Assembly: GCA_963969595.1 (NCBI GenBank)
Contig: OZ018416.1
Span: 5,286,065-5,350,064, forward strand
Source of the DNA: Neckera pumila
Taxonomy: Eukaryota; Streptophyta; Bryopsida; Hypnales; Neckeraceae
Direction: 5' to 3'
DNA: 64,000 bases
This document shows positions 10,431 through 21,692 of this stretch, piece by piece. Both the position numbers and the translations under genes were made by a program. The stretch's first letter is position 1. Each line of letters begins with the position of its first letter. The notes under the pieces were generated by a model that worked only from the letters and a program-made list of their open reading frames with translations, was not told the origin of the DNA and did not search any database.

Positions 10431-13077
10431 CCAATTACAAAAGAGCGGTGTCTTGATGGACGGATTGACTTTCTTTGCAGAAGGACTACTACACAAGGAG
10501 GCTGAAGATACACGCATGGAAAAAATGGAGCTTTCACCTTGTGTGCTCTCAATTGCAATTCTGCAACATCCTCGGCTGTTGTTCAGGTACGTCTTCTGCA
10601 CTTAATTTCATTTGCATGACCATTCTTTCCGCAATATTCCTTTCAGGTTGTAAATGTCAATGCTATCTCCACAATATTCTTTTCAAGTCATAAACATCAA
10701 TGCTATCTCCGCAATATAGTTACAACTTTTGTATGTATACATTTCTCGACAACTAATTAGAGCATTGCATCTTCAGCTCTGTAGAATATGTTGCAGATTG
10801 AACTCAAAGAAATCAAGTGTTGTCATATTGCAAAAGCTGGAAATAAGGTTGAAGCTAAAAAACCTTATAATCTACATTAGAAGCATGTTGCCAACATATA
10901 ACCCACCTAGGCCTGCTATGGAAGAGAGTTGTCACCTTGGACATGGTATACAATTTTCATGAGTAGCAAAGGAGCAGTTTTGGCAATGCCACAACCTGTT
11001 TACATGGGGAAGCACAAATTCTTAATCTGATGTTATGTCCATTCAAATTAGCATAAATACATAATGAGTATACACGACAGACCGTTCTAATTTATGTTGA
11101 TAGATCCAAAGAGCCAAAATCTTTATGTATGCTTTTCTAGCCCCACTTTGTCTCTAATTTTGATGTGTGACGTAATCAGTCCGAAAAATTCACTGCCATA
11201 ATCTTGGAGCTCTCAAGATGTAACACAAACCTCTTTCTTGTTCACCATCTTGGTTGCAATCATACTTCAGCAGTGTGCAGGTTTAATGACAAGTGTAGTT
11301 TCAATAGGGAAGCACTGCTCACTTGCTTCTTTTTGAGCCTCAAATTCAACAGGCCTTGCACTTTTCTGTAAAATTTCAGAGCTAAGATTGGACCTCAAAA
11401 TGGAAAATAATCGTTTGTGCTTTTTATATTTCCATCAGAGCATATTGCTATCACAGGTGCGAATCCCTCTCCTCACTAACTTCTCGTTTGCCTCGCTGCA
11501 CTTCTTTCAAAAATCTAGGAATTATGGGAAGCTACAAGTGTAAACACCTCGGCAATACATACATACCACAAATCATGGACCCTACAATTTTGGAAAAAAG
11601 ATTCTTCTCACAGCTACAAGACTTATTTTAAATTTACCAGCTCTCCTATGGTAGAGCCAAGTGAGAACGTACCTTTCAGACTCGGGGAGGGCACTTGGTT
11701 CTATTACTACAAACCACGTGCGAGCAAGTGGTTTTTAATAAACTATATTTCAACCTAAAATTTTGAGCATTGTTTGGTAATGACTATTGGTTTCTATTGC
11801 CAAAATTTCCAACTCAAATGAAATATAGAATGATTTCTAGAAGAGGTTGAAAATGAACCTAAAATGGCATATTTTTCAACTCAAATATTTATAAAGAACA
11901 CATTTAGATGACCGTTGCATCAATATTCAACTCAAAATGAGCTTTTAATAGAGAGTTATTTTTAGGAATTTTTTGTTCATTTTTTAAACAATTTTCTAGG
12001 ATATAATATAGGAGTGTGAAAGTTATTTTTCAGTTTTGCAGTGTATTTAATTACTTCAAAAATTTGTAACTAATTATCATTAGCAAATAAAAACATCAAT
12101 AATTCAAAACATAAACTTTCAAATTAGAAAAATATATTCATATTTTTTTTGTTTTCTTTTATTTAACTTTTAGGATATGATATAGGGGGTACAAAGTTTT
12201 GGTTGCTCGTAGTTTGGATTAGATACACTCAGTGTACCCCCCATGCTTTCAGACTTACCTTTCAGCCTTGTGTCAAGGATTGAACACTGCAAGGTATGGT
12301 TTCATTCCTATTTTCTTTATTACACATGTCCATAGTTACATAAAGTTGAAACTAACTAAAGTAGAACAAACCATTATAGTCAATAGATCCATCACGAACA
12401 CCTAGGAAATGTCCTTGTCACAAATTTTTTTTCAATAAAATGAAATTAGGACAACAATCAATGTCTTAGGTGATGGTAATGGAGTGATTATTGACTACAA
12501 TAGGAACTTCAAGCTTTAAATTTGGGTGTAAATTCATTGTAGAAAGTGGGTTTTTTAGATCTTCATGTTGTGGCCATGTTAGAAAATATTGTGATTGCTT
12601 TAGGTGAGTAAGATGCGCATTATGGAAACAATTTTTGTTGGTTTGGGGGCAATATTTTGGGCCATGATGGGCATCACATGTCAAAAATTCATAACAAATT
12701 CATACTTTGTTGAAAAAATATAATTTCAATTACTCTCACCGTTTTTCACACTTGTCTTTATGTGGGATTTTTCTCTTAAAATTTTAGCACTGGCATGAGG
12801 GAAAACTCTTTATTCTGACCATGATGGGTTGCTCTACCTTAGTTTCCTGACATTGCATTTCACAATGGCCAAAGGAAGTGTTTTCTTTAGAACATTATGA
12901 AGAAAAATGGAACTCTTGTGCATCAGAATACATTTCAAACAGTGCCTTGCAATGCTCAAAGACTATGATGTCAGCATGGTCATTACAAGATGTTCAAACC
13001 TTTTGTGTTGTACAGAGAACTGGTCAGAGCAATCCATTTTTTTAAATTTTGGAAGGTTTAAGTTACTGATGGCTTGC
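10431..13077. other. Intergenic, no gene seen
   Basis: No supported coding region. The only structure noticed is a short inverted pair, agggggtac near 12185 against gtacccccc near 12225. Open frames here are short, not conserved in character, and driven by base composition. Confidence 0.4.
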
Positions 13078-13081
13078 TTAA

Positions 13082-13661
13082 CCCCTAGACGTCTAGAATC
13101 TTCTCCAGAATTCGCCATTTGAGAATTTTTTTCATTAAAGTACTATTTGGAAGAATATTTTGGAATTGACGTACAAATAAAATTGTTGATTTTGAATTGT
13201 AGATTCCTTCCGTATGGGTAGGTTCATCAATGTTATCACCAATATATATTTTCTTAATTTGACAAGGAAATTTCAAAACTGCTTCTAAATTTGATTTTAA
13301 GCAAAATATTATCATTTTAAGAGTAAAATTTGTTGGAATGGATTTGAAAGGAGGTTATCTTTCCATGGTGATTTTTTGAAATTTTTGTATTCTTAAGATC
13401 TATGACCTTAATCTTTGCAAATCTAATTTTGAACTAAAGTCAATGCAATTTTGGCTTCATCAACCACTTTACATACTTCCACATTTGTAATTTTAGAAAA
13501 ATATGTACTCTAATAATACCAAATCCAACCATTAGATAGGACAACAACTTGATAAAATATCTTCACAAATTAGGATGACTTTCATCCAAATAGAATGAGA
13601 AAAAAAACAAGATTTTCAATTTGTTCATTGCCCAGAAATTGGATGTCAAAGCGCTTAGGGG
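13082..13661. mobile_element. piggyBac-like non-autonomous element 2
   Basis: 580 bp bounded by TTAA at 13078-13081 and 13662-13665. Ends are CCCCTAGACG on the left and, inverted, CCCCTAAGCGC on the right. TTAA target sites and CCCC/CCCT termini are the piggyBac hallmark. The interior is AT-rich and non-coding and is not closely similar to the AAGGACC group. Confidence 0.75.
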
Positions 13662-13665
13662 TTAA

Positions 13666-14864
13666 TTACATGATTGAGGACTCTACCTTTTCTGCACATT
13701 AAACTTCTATTGAATATTGGTTGCCATATTATAGAAGACAATGTCTAAACCCATCTGCAATGCTGTCCCAATAAATGGCCCAATAACGATATAGCTAATT
13801 TTCGAATGCTAAATAATTAGAACTTGAAAATTGTCTCACTGGAAGCGCATCAAAAAGAACTTGGAGAAGCGGGACAAAAAAATTCAAAATTAGACATTGG
13901 ACAAGTACTTCAAAAACAAGATAAAAACCTAAAATTATAAAGGTCTCAGCAAATCACAGCTACCAAAGCAACATTTGGTCATTGACCCTCCACATTTGGC
14001 AATTTTTAGAGGGTCACTGCACCGCACTTTTGCAACTCCATGACACCAATGCTTAAGGGACAGTTGACGGCAATAAAGGCTGACCCTTCGGTACCTCTAT
14101 TCTGTTCATTGCAATGAACCTCAACACTCTTACTATGTAAGAAAATGCAGTGCGTGAATATACAACACCTCAAATGACAAAATTGTCGGACATGCTAAAT
14201 GCCTTTGCAGGCTTGGCCAAAACCTTTGAGATGGTCGTGGGCTAGATGAATTGGAAAATCACAATTACTTTAGCATGAACCCAAACGTCATAAAGCCTAT
14301 GGTCCACTGCTGTGTGAGTGAAAGCAAGGACAGCAGGAATCATATTCTTCCCATACCTCGGCCTCCTCATACATCCAACTCTGCTTCTACGCACTCAATA
14401 GTGTCACGCACTTGAGGCTGCTGGTGGAAGCTAGCTCCTGGAGATCAAATGGTTGCCCAGCAAGGTCCCAGCCCGGTGGCAAGCAACTATTGAAGGGAAA
14501 ACTGCCTGTGAACAACAGCGTGAACAATATCGGCTTCTAGCGCGGCTTTGCTCAACTTTTAGTTTTCCGGTGCTTTGAGCGCAGCCGGCTTCAACCAGCT
14601 CCCGTCGACGAGTTTCATCCAGGGCAACGGCATCAGGCGGCTTTGAAGCCGCATGTGCAAGACACTAATGCATCCTCGTGAACTTCCGCCTGAGAAGTAT
14701 GGAATTGCCCTTTCTAGTTTCCTGCCGCTCTACGACCACGCTGGCCATGATGTTGGCCATATGGGTCTCGATTGCAAAACATTGGCAAGTACTCGCTGAT
14801 TGTGCTATCGAAGTGCTCCGTGCTAGTGCAGCAAGGAGGGCTAGGGTGGGATTTTTCTATGGAT
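13666..14864. other. No gene recognised; local GC-rich patch
   Basis: From about 14390 to 14830 the composition shifts to GC-rich, with a palindrome gcggctttgaagccgc near 14638. An 81-residue open frame at 14678 shows no domain. The patch may be relict coding sequence, but I cannot identify it. Confidence 0.35.
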
Positions 14865-15052
14865 GGAGAATTTTGTTAAAATGGTGGTATTTTGTGTGCT
14901 ATTTTGACGAAGTGCCATTTTGACCATCTAAGATAGGTGTAGACTTCGAACGGCTGTTCTAAACTATCTAGGACAGGTATAGATTTCAGAACGGTTGGTT
15001 TGAACTATAAAAGTGATAAAGTCCTGGAATGGTGCCATTTTAATGAATTCAC
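14865..15052. mobile_element. MITE, TTAAAATGGYGG-ended family, copy 1
   Basis: The left end has GAATTTTGTTAAAATGGTGG and the right end GGTGCCATTTTAATGAATTC, which are inverted. The interior contains aggacaggtatagattt and aacgg words shared with the copies at 24600 and 51064. It is the most diverged of the three. Confidence 0.6.
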
Positions 15053-16309
15053 CATCACGGCAATAATTCCAATGATACGGCACGGATGATGAAGATGAGC
15101 TGTTGTTGTTTAACGTGATGTTAATTGGGTGGACAGGTGGTGTTGTTGAGCTTGTGGGGTTGGGTTGGATGCGGATGGAAGACTTTTGGAAGGCAAAATT
15201 GGAGTAGATTTAGGTAGTTCTACAGTAAGTGGAAGAAGCGCATTTGTTGGACATTAGGGGTAGTGACAGTGTCTTCACTCCACCAAAGTTCGCAGAAGAA
15301 TGAGAAAAACGAGGAGCCAATGGGGAGCCTAAATTCATGAAGAAGGTGTGACCCCCCTTTTTGGTGTGCCGAGCATTGAGGATTGGAAACCGGCGAATGC
15401 TTTTACTCATGCGACTATATTAGCAGCCTCCAAGGTAAGATCGACAACCTCTGGCGTGAAAGGAGCAGCCTTCAGGGTGAAAGTAGCAACATGATTCACG
15501 CACTAACGCCTCGCAACACCTATTATTCACCTCCACAGAAGACTAATGTGCATCGTGAAGCTTTCATAGAAGAAGCTCAGAGAGGCAATGGAAAGCTAAT
15601 CGGGAGCCAACACATCCCTATTTGCACAGCAGTTTTCTTAGAGTGAAAACACTTTGACTACCCCTATTATTAGTGCCACATAACTTACGACATAAACAGG
15701 CAATAGGCGAGGATTACAACCTTCCTTCAAGGAACCAACCATTCCCTCTCCCTCCACTAATCAGGTGTATACATTGATGCAAGTTACATGTGCATAGTTT
15801 CAGTGTATTGATGTATTCCAAGAAGACTTTTGTATTGAAGAGAAATGCAAAGCCCATCTAAAAACGGAGTAGTTTTAGACACACATCTGAAATTTGAGAA
15901 CTATACTCCTAGAATCTAGAACTCGGCAACGTCAATTCTCAAAATGAAAACCCATTTCCCGCACTCAACAATCCGAGTTATCATCACTTGCATTCACATT
16001 TGACAATGAAATTTGCCAATAAAACAAATATGTACATTAAGACGTACTCCTTGCACCATTAAACAAATCCCTCGCAAGTGCAACAGCACCTTCATACGCA
16101 TACTTTAGCTGGCTAGTGATCTCTGGCACTTGTCTTGAAAATCTCCGTCCGATGTTGTCCATAACATATGTGACCTTGCCAACTATTCTTCAACAAAAAC
16201 AAGAGACCTGACCGGATGCACTGCAATGTATGCCGTAATGCAACCCAAAAGCTCCTCAGTTACTCAATCACGAGATTAGACAGCGATTGAAACTCAAGGT
16301 ACAGAATTT
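15053..16309. other. Intergenic, no gene seen
   Basis: No coding signal recognised. An 87-residue open frame at 15383-15646 lacks any known motif. Confidence 0.35.
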
Positions 16310-17388
16310 TTATTTTCTTGAGTACTTTGCCGGCCAACGTTTCTAGGAACTGTCTTCTGTTTATTTTCTCAAGTACAGTCGGGTACAACAATCTTACGAT
16401 TATTTCAAATCAGTTTTCACTAGAAAGTTCATCAACTTCAAGAAGCTCTTGCATGCTCAAAAATGATCCGATTTTGAAACCGTAAGTTGCATTGGAACTG
16501 CAATGAAGTGCACTTCAAATTCATATTAAGTGATAAATGAAGAATTGAAAACCATACAACAATTTGAATTCCTTGTATACACTATCTACCATTTCATAGA
16601 GATTCTTTGGAAGATGGGCACAATTTTATTTGCATTTAGGTGAAGAAGAAGAAAGTAATCATACAAACAATTCAAGTTGTATGAGATCAAGTATCTCTAA
16701 AGCAATTGTGAAGGCTCATTTCTAATAGGGACCATTAAATACTAGTTGTAATTTTCACAAATGGTGGCAACACTAGATGGTAGATAGTGTATAAAAAACA
16801 TCGAACTTTTTGTATGATTTTCAATTACATATTTGTATTTGCAATGATGATAAATTAGACTTGAGTGTGAATCCAATGCAATTTACAATTCAAATTCTGT
16901 TCATTTTGTAGCATACACCGGCCTCCCAAAGTTCACTAAATCTCAATAGGCTGCAAAAATTGTAAAATTGTTATACTTGACTGTATTTTGCTGGCCAACG
17001 TTTCTATTTTGTTTAAGTTCTTGAGTACTTTGTCGGTCAACGTTTCTAGGAACTGTGTTCATTTTATTGTACCTAACAGTACTTCGCCGTCCAATGTTTC
17101 TAAGCTGTTTACTTTCTCGAGTACTTCGTTGGCAACGTTTCTAGGAGCTGTCTTCTAATTATTTTCTCGAGTACTTTGCTGGCCAACATTTCTATTCTGT
17201 TTAAGTTCTTGAGTATTTTGCCAATCAACGTTTCTCTTCTGATTAAGTTCTTGAGTATTTCGCTGATCAACGTTTCTAGGAACTGTATTCTTTTCATTTT
17301 CTTGAGTACTTCGCCGGCCAACGTTTTTATTCTGTTTGCTTTCTCGAGTACTTTGCCGGCCAACGTTTCTAGGAATTGTCTTCTATGG
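16310..17388. repeat. 42/51-bp minisatellite, split by an insertion
   Basis: Units contain ttctygagtacttygcyggccaacgtttct, in a 42-bp form and a 51-bp form carrying an extra aggaactgt-type 9-mer. Units lie at 16310-16390 and 16985-17388. Because both unit lengths are multiples of three, the minus strand stays open and would encode 14/17-residue lysine- and leucine-rich repeats. No start or gene context supports real coding. Confidence 0.8.
16391..16984. mobile_element. Long-inverted-repeat insertion inside the minisatellite
   Basis: About 590 bp of unrelated sequence interrupts the minisatellite. It contains a long imperfect inverted repeat; the best-matched arms are 16545-16593 and 16777-16825 (attgaaaaccatac against gtatgattttcaat, then atacactatctaccat). 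Weaker pairing extends outward to about 16485 and 16900. It looks like a fold-back or MITE-type element, but exact termini and target duplication were not established. Confidence 0.55.
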
Positions 17389-17393
17389 ATTAC

Positions 17394-17522
17394 GTAACCG
17401 AGCCCTGGAGCCCAGCTACAAGTTGTAGCGACCTCCTCACGTACCTGCTGAGCCGCGGAGCGGCAAGGGAGGTAGGTGAGGAGGTTGCTATTGCCCGTAG
17501 CCGGGCTCTAGGACGAGGTTAC
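17394..17522. repeat. GC-rich 129-bp hairpin element
   Basis: The ends GTAACC and GGTTAC are inverted, and pairing continues inward with few mismatches through gagccc/gggctc, ggctac/gtagc and acctcctcac/gtgaggaggt. The loop is around ctgctgagccgcgg. It is strikingly GC-rich for this window and abuts the minisatellite. It may be a small MITE or a structured RNA. Confidence 0.65.
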
Positions 17523-17584
17523 CAGATGTAACCTGTCCCGCGAGCAGAGAAGTATTCAAATTACCGATTCATCCAGTTTAAGAT

Positions 17585-17958
17585 TTGATAATATCCAATT
17601 TTCTTAGCATTGTACGTTCTGCGCATCGCTATGTTGCTTCAGCTTCGGGTGCTCTGGAAGGGATGTTCTACGAGGATGGCTTTGGCTACTGTGGCCATAG
17701 TGAAGAAAAGTATGCACTTGGCATTGGTGCATGGTGCTCCAGTTTCAAGGAGTTTCCGATTCTCAATTTAAGCGACTTGAAGGCCTATCCGCATCTTGAC
17801 GAGTATTGGTCGCACTATTGGGAGACCAACCATCCGTCTGCAGACGCCCAAATTTTGCAACGCGGGCACAACCAGACCTTCGATTTGCGTACGGGCTGCG
17901 TTCTAAGTTCGATTTGTCTATGCACGACGAGTTTGGGTGAAGAGCAGAAACCCTAGCA
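17585..17958 (+). pseudogene. Unrecognised gene fragment
   Basis: An open frame of about 120 residues with ordinary protein character, rich in W, Y and H (for example FYEDGFGYCGHSEEKY and YPHLDEYWSHYWETNHPS). I do not recognise the family. Related-looking coding text continues in another frame to about 18110 and stops at a TAG. The piggyBac-like element 3 follows at 18212. Decayed kinase sequence lies 1.9 kb downstream on the same strand, so this may be part of the same broken locus, but that is inference. Confidence 0.35.
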
Positions 17959-17985
17959 ATCTGCGAATTTCGAATTCTAGGGTGG
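17919..17985 (+). repeat. Direct repeat, copy 1
   Basis: tatgcacgacg, then gaagagcagaaaccctagca, ctgcgaatttcgaattctag and ggtgg, repeated at 19309-19370 with one small length difference. The copies lie on either side of piggyBac-like element 3. Confidence 0.85.
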
Positions 17986-18211
17986 CAGTATTCAGCAGTG
18001 TTTGCTTGGTTGCATGGTAATGAGAGTGACGATTGCCAGGAGCTTCTCAAGGTAATGGGCGTCAAGGAAGTGTCAACCGTCCTCTTCATCAACGCAGGAA
18101 AGCTATTAGGCATTTAGGCCGCTATGTTGGTTCTGGAAGTGGGTCTCTCATTGGTGAGATTTTGCGACATCAGGGTGTGCACGTGACATAAGCTTAGTGA
18201 TTTAAGCTTAA

Positions 18212-19127
18212 CCCCTAAAGGTTTTTGACTATATTTTCCCCCAAAACGTTCCAAAACTGTCATTTCTAAAACAAGTATCAAATTTTAGAAAAAGAACATT
18301 TTTGGACACATGTAACTATAAGATCTTGTAGTGCGTTGGTTTGAGAATTTGTGGAAAAAATTTCAGAATTTTCCACCATGTAGATTGCAAGATATTAGTG
18401 TTTGAATTGAGAAAACCCCTTTTTTTGTCCCTGCAAAAAAACGGGCAGCTGCACTTCACAAGGTCATACTTGTATGAAAAAATATCCAAAATGGTGGTTA
18501 TTCTTTGGATTCATTTTTGAAATCAAGTTGGCTTTATGCTTGAAAAATTTCAGATCATTTGGAATTGTACAACATATAGGAAAAAAATAGTAAGTAGAAA
18601 GGAGTAGAGAATGATTGAAAACACTAATTTGTTAAGAATTTAATTATAGAATTGAAAAGTGCCCATCCCAATGGATCTAATTGTTGCAATAACCTATCTA
18701 CATCCAATGTTTTTATTTTGTTTCAAAAATATTGAAAATTGAGTTAAATAAAAGATTTCAAAGTTTATTTTGGAGTAGGGAATCCATAACTGCTCGTAAA
18801 CTAGAACACCTCATAATTTTCATCTCATTAATCAAAATGGAATGATTCAAAGGTTTTCATGTATATATAAATCTAGAGAACCTTAATTTCAAATTTTTAT
18901 TTTTTTTAAAAGTGATTTTTAAGAATTTTTTGAGCTGCCCGCTGAGCATTGAAAATCACATATCATACAATAACTTTTTAACAATGCAGTCAAAAGTTAT
19001 GAAAATTGTTGGGCCTTAAAGCTACTCCTTGGGAAAATGTTGTGTGAAAATTTCAAAGAAAAAAATTAAAAACTTTGCTTGTAATGAGCTGCCCAAAAAT
19101 GCTATGTTCTCTAAAAAGCTTTAGGGG
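18212..19127 (-). mobile_element. piggyBac-like non-autonomous element 3
   Basis: 916 bp bounded by TTAA at 18208-18211 and 19128-19131, ending CCCCTAAAGGTTTT and, inverted, CCCCTAAAGCTTTT. The interior is the reverse complement of the copies at 2932 and 62696 (gacacatgtaactataagat matches their atcctatggttacatgtgtc). It has no coding capacity. Confidence 0.9.
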
Positions 19128-19308
19128 TTAATGCGTTTTACTCGACTTGTCAAAGTTGTTCTCCCAGGAACTAATTTGGAGAGATCCACTAGCGACCTGC
19201 ACATGGAGAAATTCCTGTTGCATTTCCAAGCACTGCCAGTACAAGGGATTTACTTGAGGCCAGTTGTTAATTTGTGCCCTTAGAATCAACGTTGCTTCGA
19301 CCACAGTA

Positions 19309-19370
19309 TATGCACGACGGGGTGAAGAGCAGAAACCCTAGCAATCTGCGAATTTCGAATTCTAGGGTGG
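19309..19370 (+). repeat. Direct repeat, copy 2
   Basis: Second copy of the repeat at 17919-17985, sharing an almost unbroken run of about 45 bases. The unit contains aaaccctag, common in plant 5' leaders, so it may derive from a duplicated gene leader. Confidence 0.85.
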
Positions 19371-19476
19371 ACTGGAACGTTATCTCAAGAGAGTTGGTTC
19401 CTATAACATCTAGAGTGAGCTCTCCAGTGAGAGCTATTGAGAGATCTCCCAATGACAACACAATCCTATATGTTGG

Positions 19477-19803
19477 TTAAAATGCTTTTGCAGACGGAAA
19501 TAATGTCCTCTGCCTTATACAAATAGTTCCAACATTAGACAGATAATCAGTCCCTTCAATTGCAGGGGCGTGAGCAGAGCACAATAAGCTGACCTTGAGG
19601 ACATGGTACCAATTGGGAAGCTTCCAAGTGTAAGGGCGAGCACAATGGCAGGCACGCCAAGTTGCAACATAGCAAACTTGCGTGACGGCCATGAACTCGG
19701 GGAAATTCTTACAATTGGGAAAGACGCTTTCCATCTTCTGGAGTAGCTGAATGGCTCTCTTGTATCGGCTCTCAATGAGGTACCTCCTTAGGTAAGATTT
19801 CAC
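19477..19803 (-). pseudogene. Possible J-protein (DnaJ-like) fragment
   Basis: A 108-residue open frame. An N-terminal helix (YKRAIQLLQKMESVFPN) and MAVTQV followed about 30 residues later by NWYHVLKVS resemble plant J-proteins in which a helical N-terminus leads into the WY-x-hL-x-V start of a J domain. The HPD motif is not seen and the similarity ends soon after. It is opposite in strand to the adjacent kinase relic. Confidence in the family is low; a random open frame is the alternative. Confidence 0.35.
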
Positions 19804-19829
19804 GAGATAGACTAAGATTTAATTTCGAC

Positions 19830-20345
19830 ACAGCCAGCTTTATGCGAGGAGGAGAATCTACTAGCAAAATATCTTCTAGAACACGAGAGTTTGTCCAACA
19901 CTGATAATGAAGAGCTTCTGCAGTTCTTCATACCCAAGTGCGGGTATCCAATTCTAGGGAAACCTATTGGCCATGGCTCATTTGGAGCTATTTGAGGTGA
20001 AGTGGTTGGGCTTGACCTGTGCACAAAAACACTACAGTGCGATAGAACAGGAAGAATGGATGCATCAGGAGTGTATGAAAGAGGTGAACATTTGGCAAAA
20101 CCAAACAACCCTCACATTGTGAAACTTCTGTGTGAGTTTGAAGCCTGAGGTCTCATTTGTGATGGAGATCATGCCCATAAATCTGACCGATTTTATCAAG
20201 ACTCAGTGGAAGAATCACACGAGCATGCCATTTATAATCTTGGGAGTAATTGACATCATGTTGCAGATTGCGCAAGGAATGGATTATCTGCATGAACAGG
20301 GCGTTGCACACCGAGATTTGAAATCCTCCATTGTTCTCGTGGTTC
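19830..20345 (+). pseudogene. Plant-type protein kinase, truncated pseudogene
   Basis: Read across frames, the plus strand shows kinase subdomains in order: a glycine loop (LGKPIGHGSFGAI, near 19955-19995), then NPHIVKLL, FVMEIMPINLTDFI, and IDIMLQIAQGMDYLHEQGVAHRDLKSS near 20255-20330. An in-frame stop follows the glycine loop, the frame shifts afterwards, and the sequence leaves the kinase pattern right after HRDLKSS, so DFG and the C-lobe are missing. The wording resembles a large family of non-seed plant TKL-like kinases (from memory of that family). It is non-functional as a kinase. Confidence 0.75.
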
Positions 20346-20725
20346 AATCAATTGTACTTGTGGCTCTTTATACAGTTGGGAGGAGGGAGATACACAAAAG
20401 TGTGTTTTTGGGCTTGTTCTTGATGTGCTCTACACTCATTTAAGCTTGGGTTGAGTGGCTATAGAAGTCTTGTACCTGGATTGATTGATCGTATTTTTAG
20501 TAGAACCGTTTCTCAGTTGTCAAGATTGATAGATTGAAGGTAGGTGGGTGAATTTGCTTGCTAGCAGCTGTGACGGAAGTGGGAAGCTTCAGCAATGACG
20601 AGGTTCATTAGGGTGGAAGGGGCTTGCTCTCTGTCTATCAACACCCCCATTGTGTCATTTCGTGGTGTGTTTTTTATGTGGTTTGAATTTTGTTGGTGCA
20701 GTCAGAAGCAATTGGTTTCAAGTTA

Positions 20726-20772
20726 GTTGTTGAGTGTCAGCGTTTGGGAAATAGGACGGAGTGAAACCTGAG
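20726..20772 (+). repeat. Direct repeat, copy 1
   Basis: gttgttgagtgtcagcgtt, then aataggacggagtgaaacct and gag; nearly identical to 21337-21382. No other structure was recognised between 20446 and 21471. Confidence 0.85.
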
Positions 20773-21336
20773 TAATGTAGAGTATGATGGCCAAACCAAT
20801 TTTGAAATGAAGCACAAGTGGATCAAGGGTCTCGTTTGTAGTAGATTCGAGGGAGCAACGTATTTGAAAATTGTCGTGAACTTGTAAGCTTAGTGAACAC
20901 TGGTTGCGAATTGGGTTCACAATTTTACTTGTGCCGTAACGTCTAAATCTATGAAGGTCCCGTTTAGATCAGATCAGAGGAACGCATTTATAAATCTTGA
21001 CCTCATGAGCTTGAAGATCAGTTACAATTGATTGTTTTACAGGTGAAATTGTCACTTTATAAAACCTTGTACCTCTCTCATGGTCAGGTCTCGGGTATAA
21101 CACTTGCCGGTGATTTAATCGAACTAATGATGTAATTGAACTATTTGTCAATAGAGATATTATGAGAGTGCGTTGATTCTATTTGAATGTTTTCAGATTT
21201 AAAATGCTTAGCCACTTCTGCTGCGAAGTAATTATTTCCTGAATTTGCATCCGTAATTTGCTGGGGCTCCTAATTGAACCTTTGATTCATGAGTATCCCA
21301 AGTAGTGCAGTGAGTGACTAATATTTACATTTTCAA

Positions 21337-21382
21337 GCTGTTGAGTGTCAGGGTCTGGGAATAGGACGGAGTGAAACCTGAG
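21337..21382 (+). repeat. Direct repeat, copy 2
   Basis: Second copy of the 20726 repeat, 611 bases downstream, with a one-base length difference. Confidence 0.85.
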
Positions 21383-21471
21383 GACTTAAAAAACTGTCGT
21401 TATTAGTTGGTTTGCTCTATAATTGAATTGAAATTATTGATTTCAATATCAATACCGTTTTTACTATGTAG

Positions 21472-21692
21472 AAGTGATCCCGTACATCGAGCAATCTGAA
21501 GTTGTGGCTACGACATCTAGCGTTGCTCCCATGATTGCAACTCCAGCTATGGCAGTAGCTATTCCTCCTGCTCTTGTAGCTACGATTCCTGTTACTCCTG
21601 CAGCTAGCCCATTTGGCAATGTAAATCATGTCAATTTTGTGTTCACCAAGGAAATGGACTTTGATTCATTAATGGCAGCGTTAGGAAAATAG
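21472..21692 (+). CDS. Possible terminal exon, unrecognised
   Basis: An open segment ending at TAG 21690-21692 and preceded by a plausible splice acceptor (tttttactatgtag). The predicted text starts VIPYIEQSEVVATTS, passes through an alanine/proline/threonine/valine-rich low-complexity part, and ends FTKEMDFDSLMAALGK. I do not recognise it, and no upstream exon was identified. It could be the last exon of a degraded gene. Confidence 0.3.

Noticed and set aside
17109..17363. Lysine/leucine-rich 84-residue open frame, minus strand
   Set aside because: It is created by minisatellite units whose lengths are multiples of three; no gene signals.
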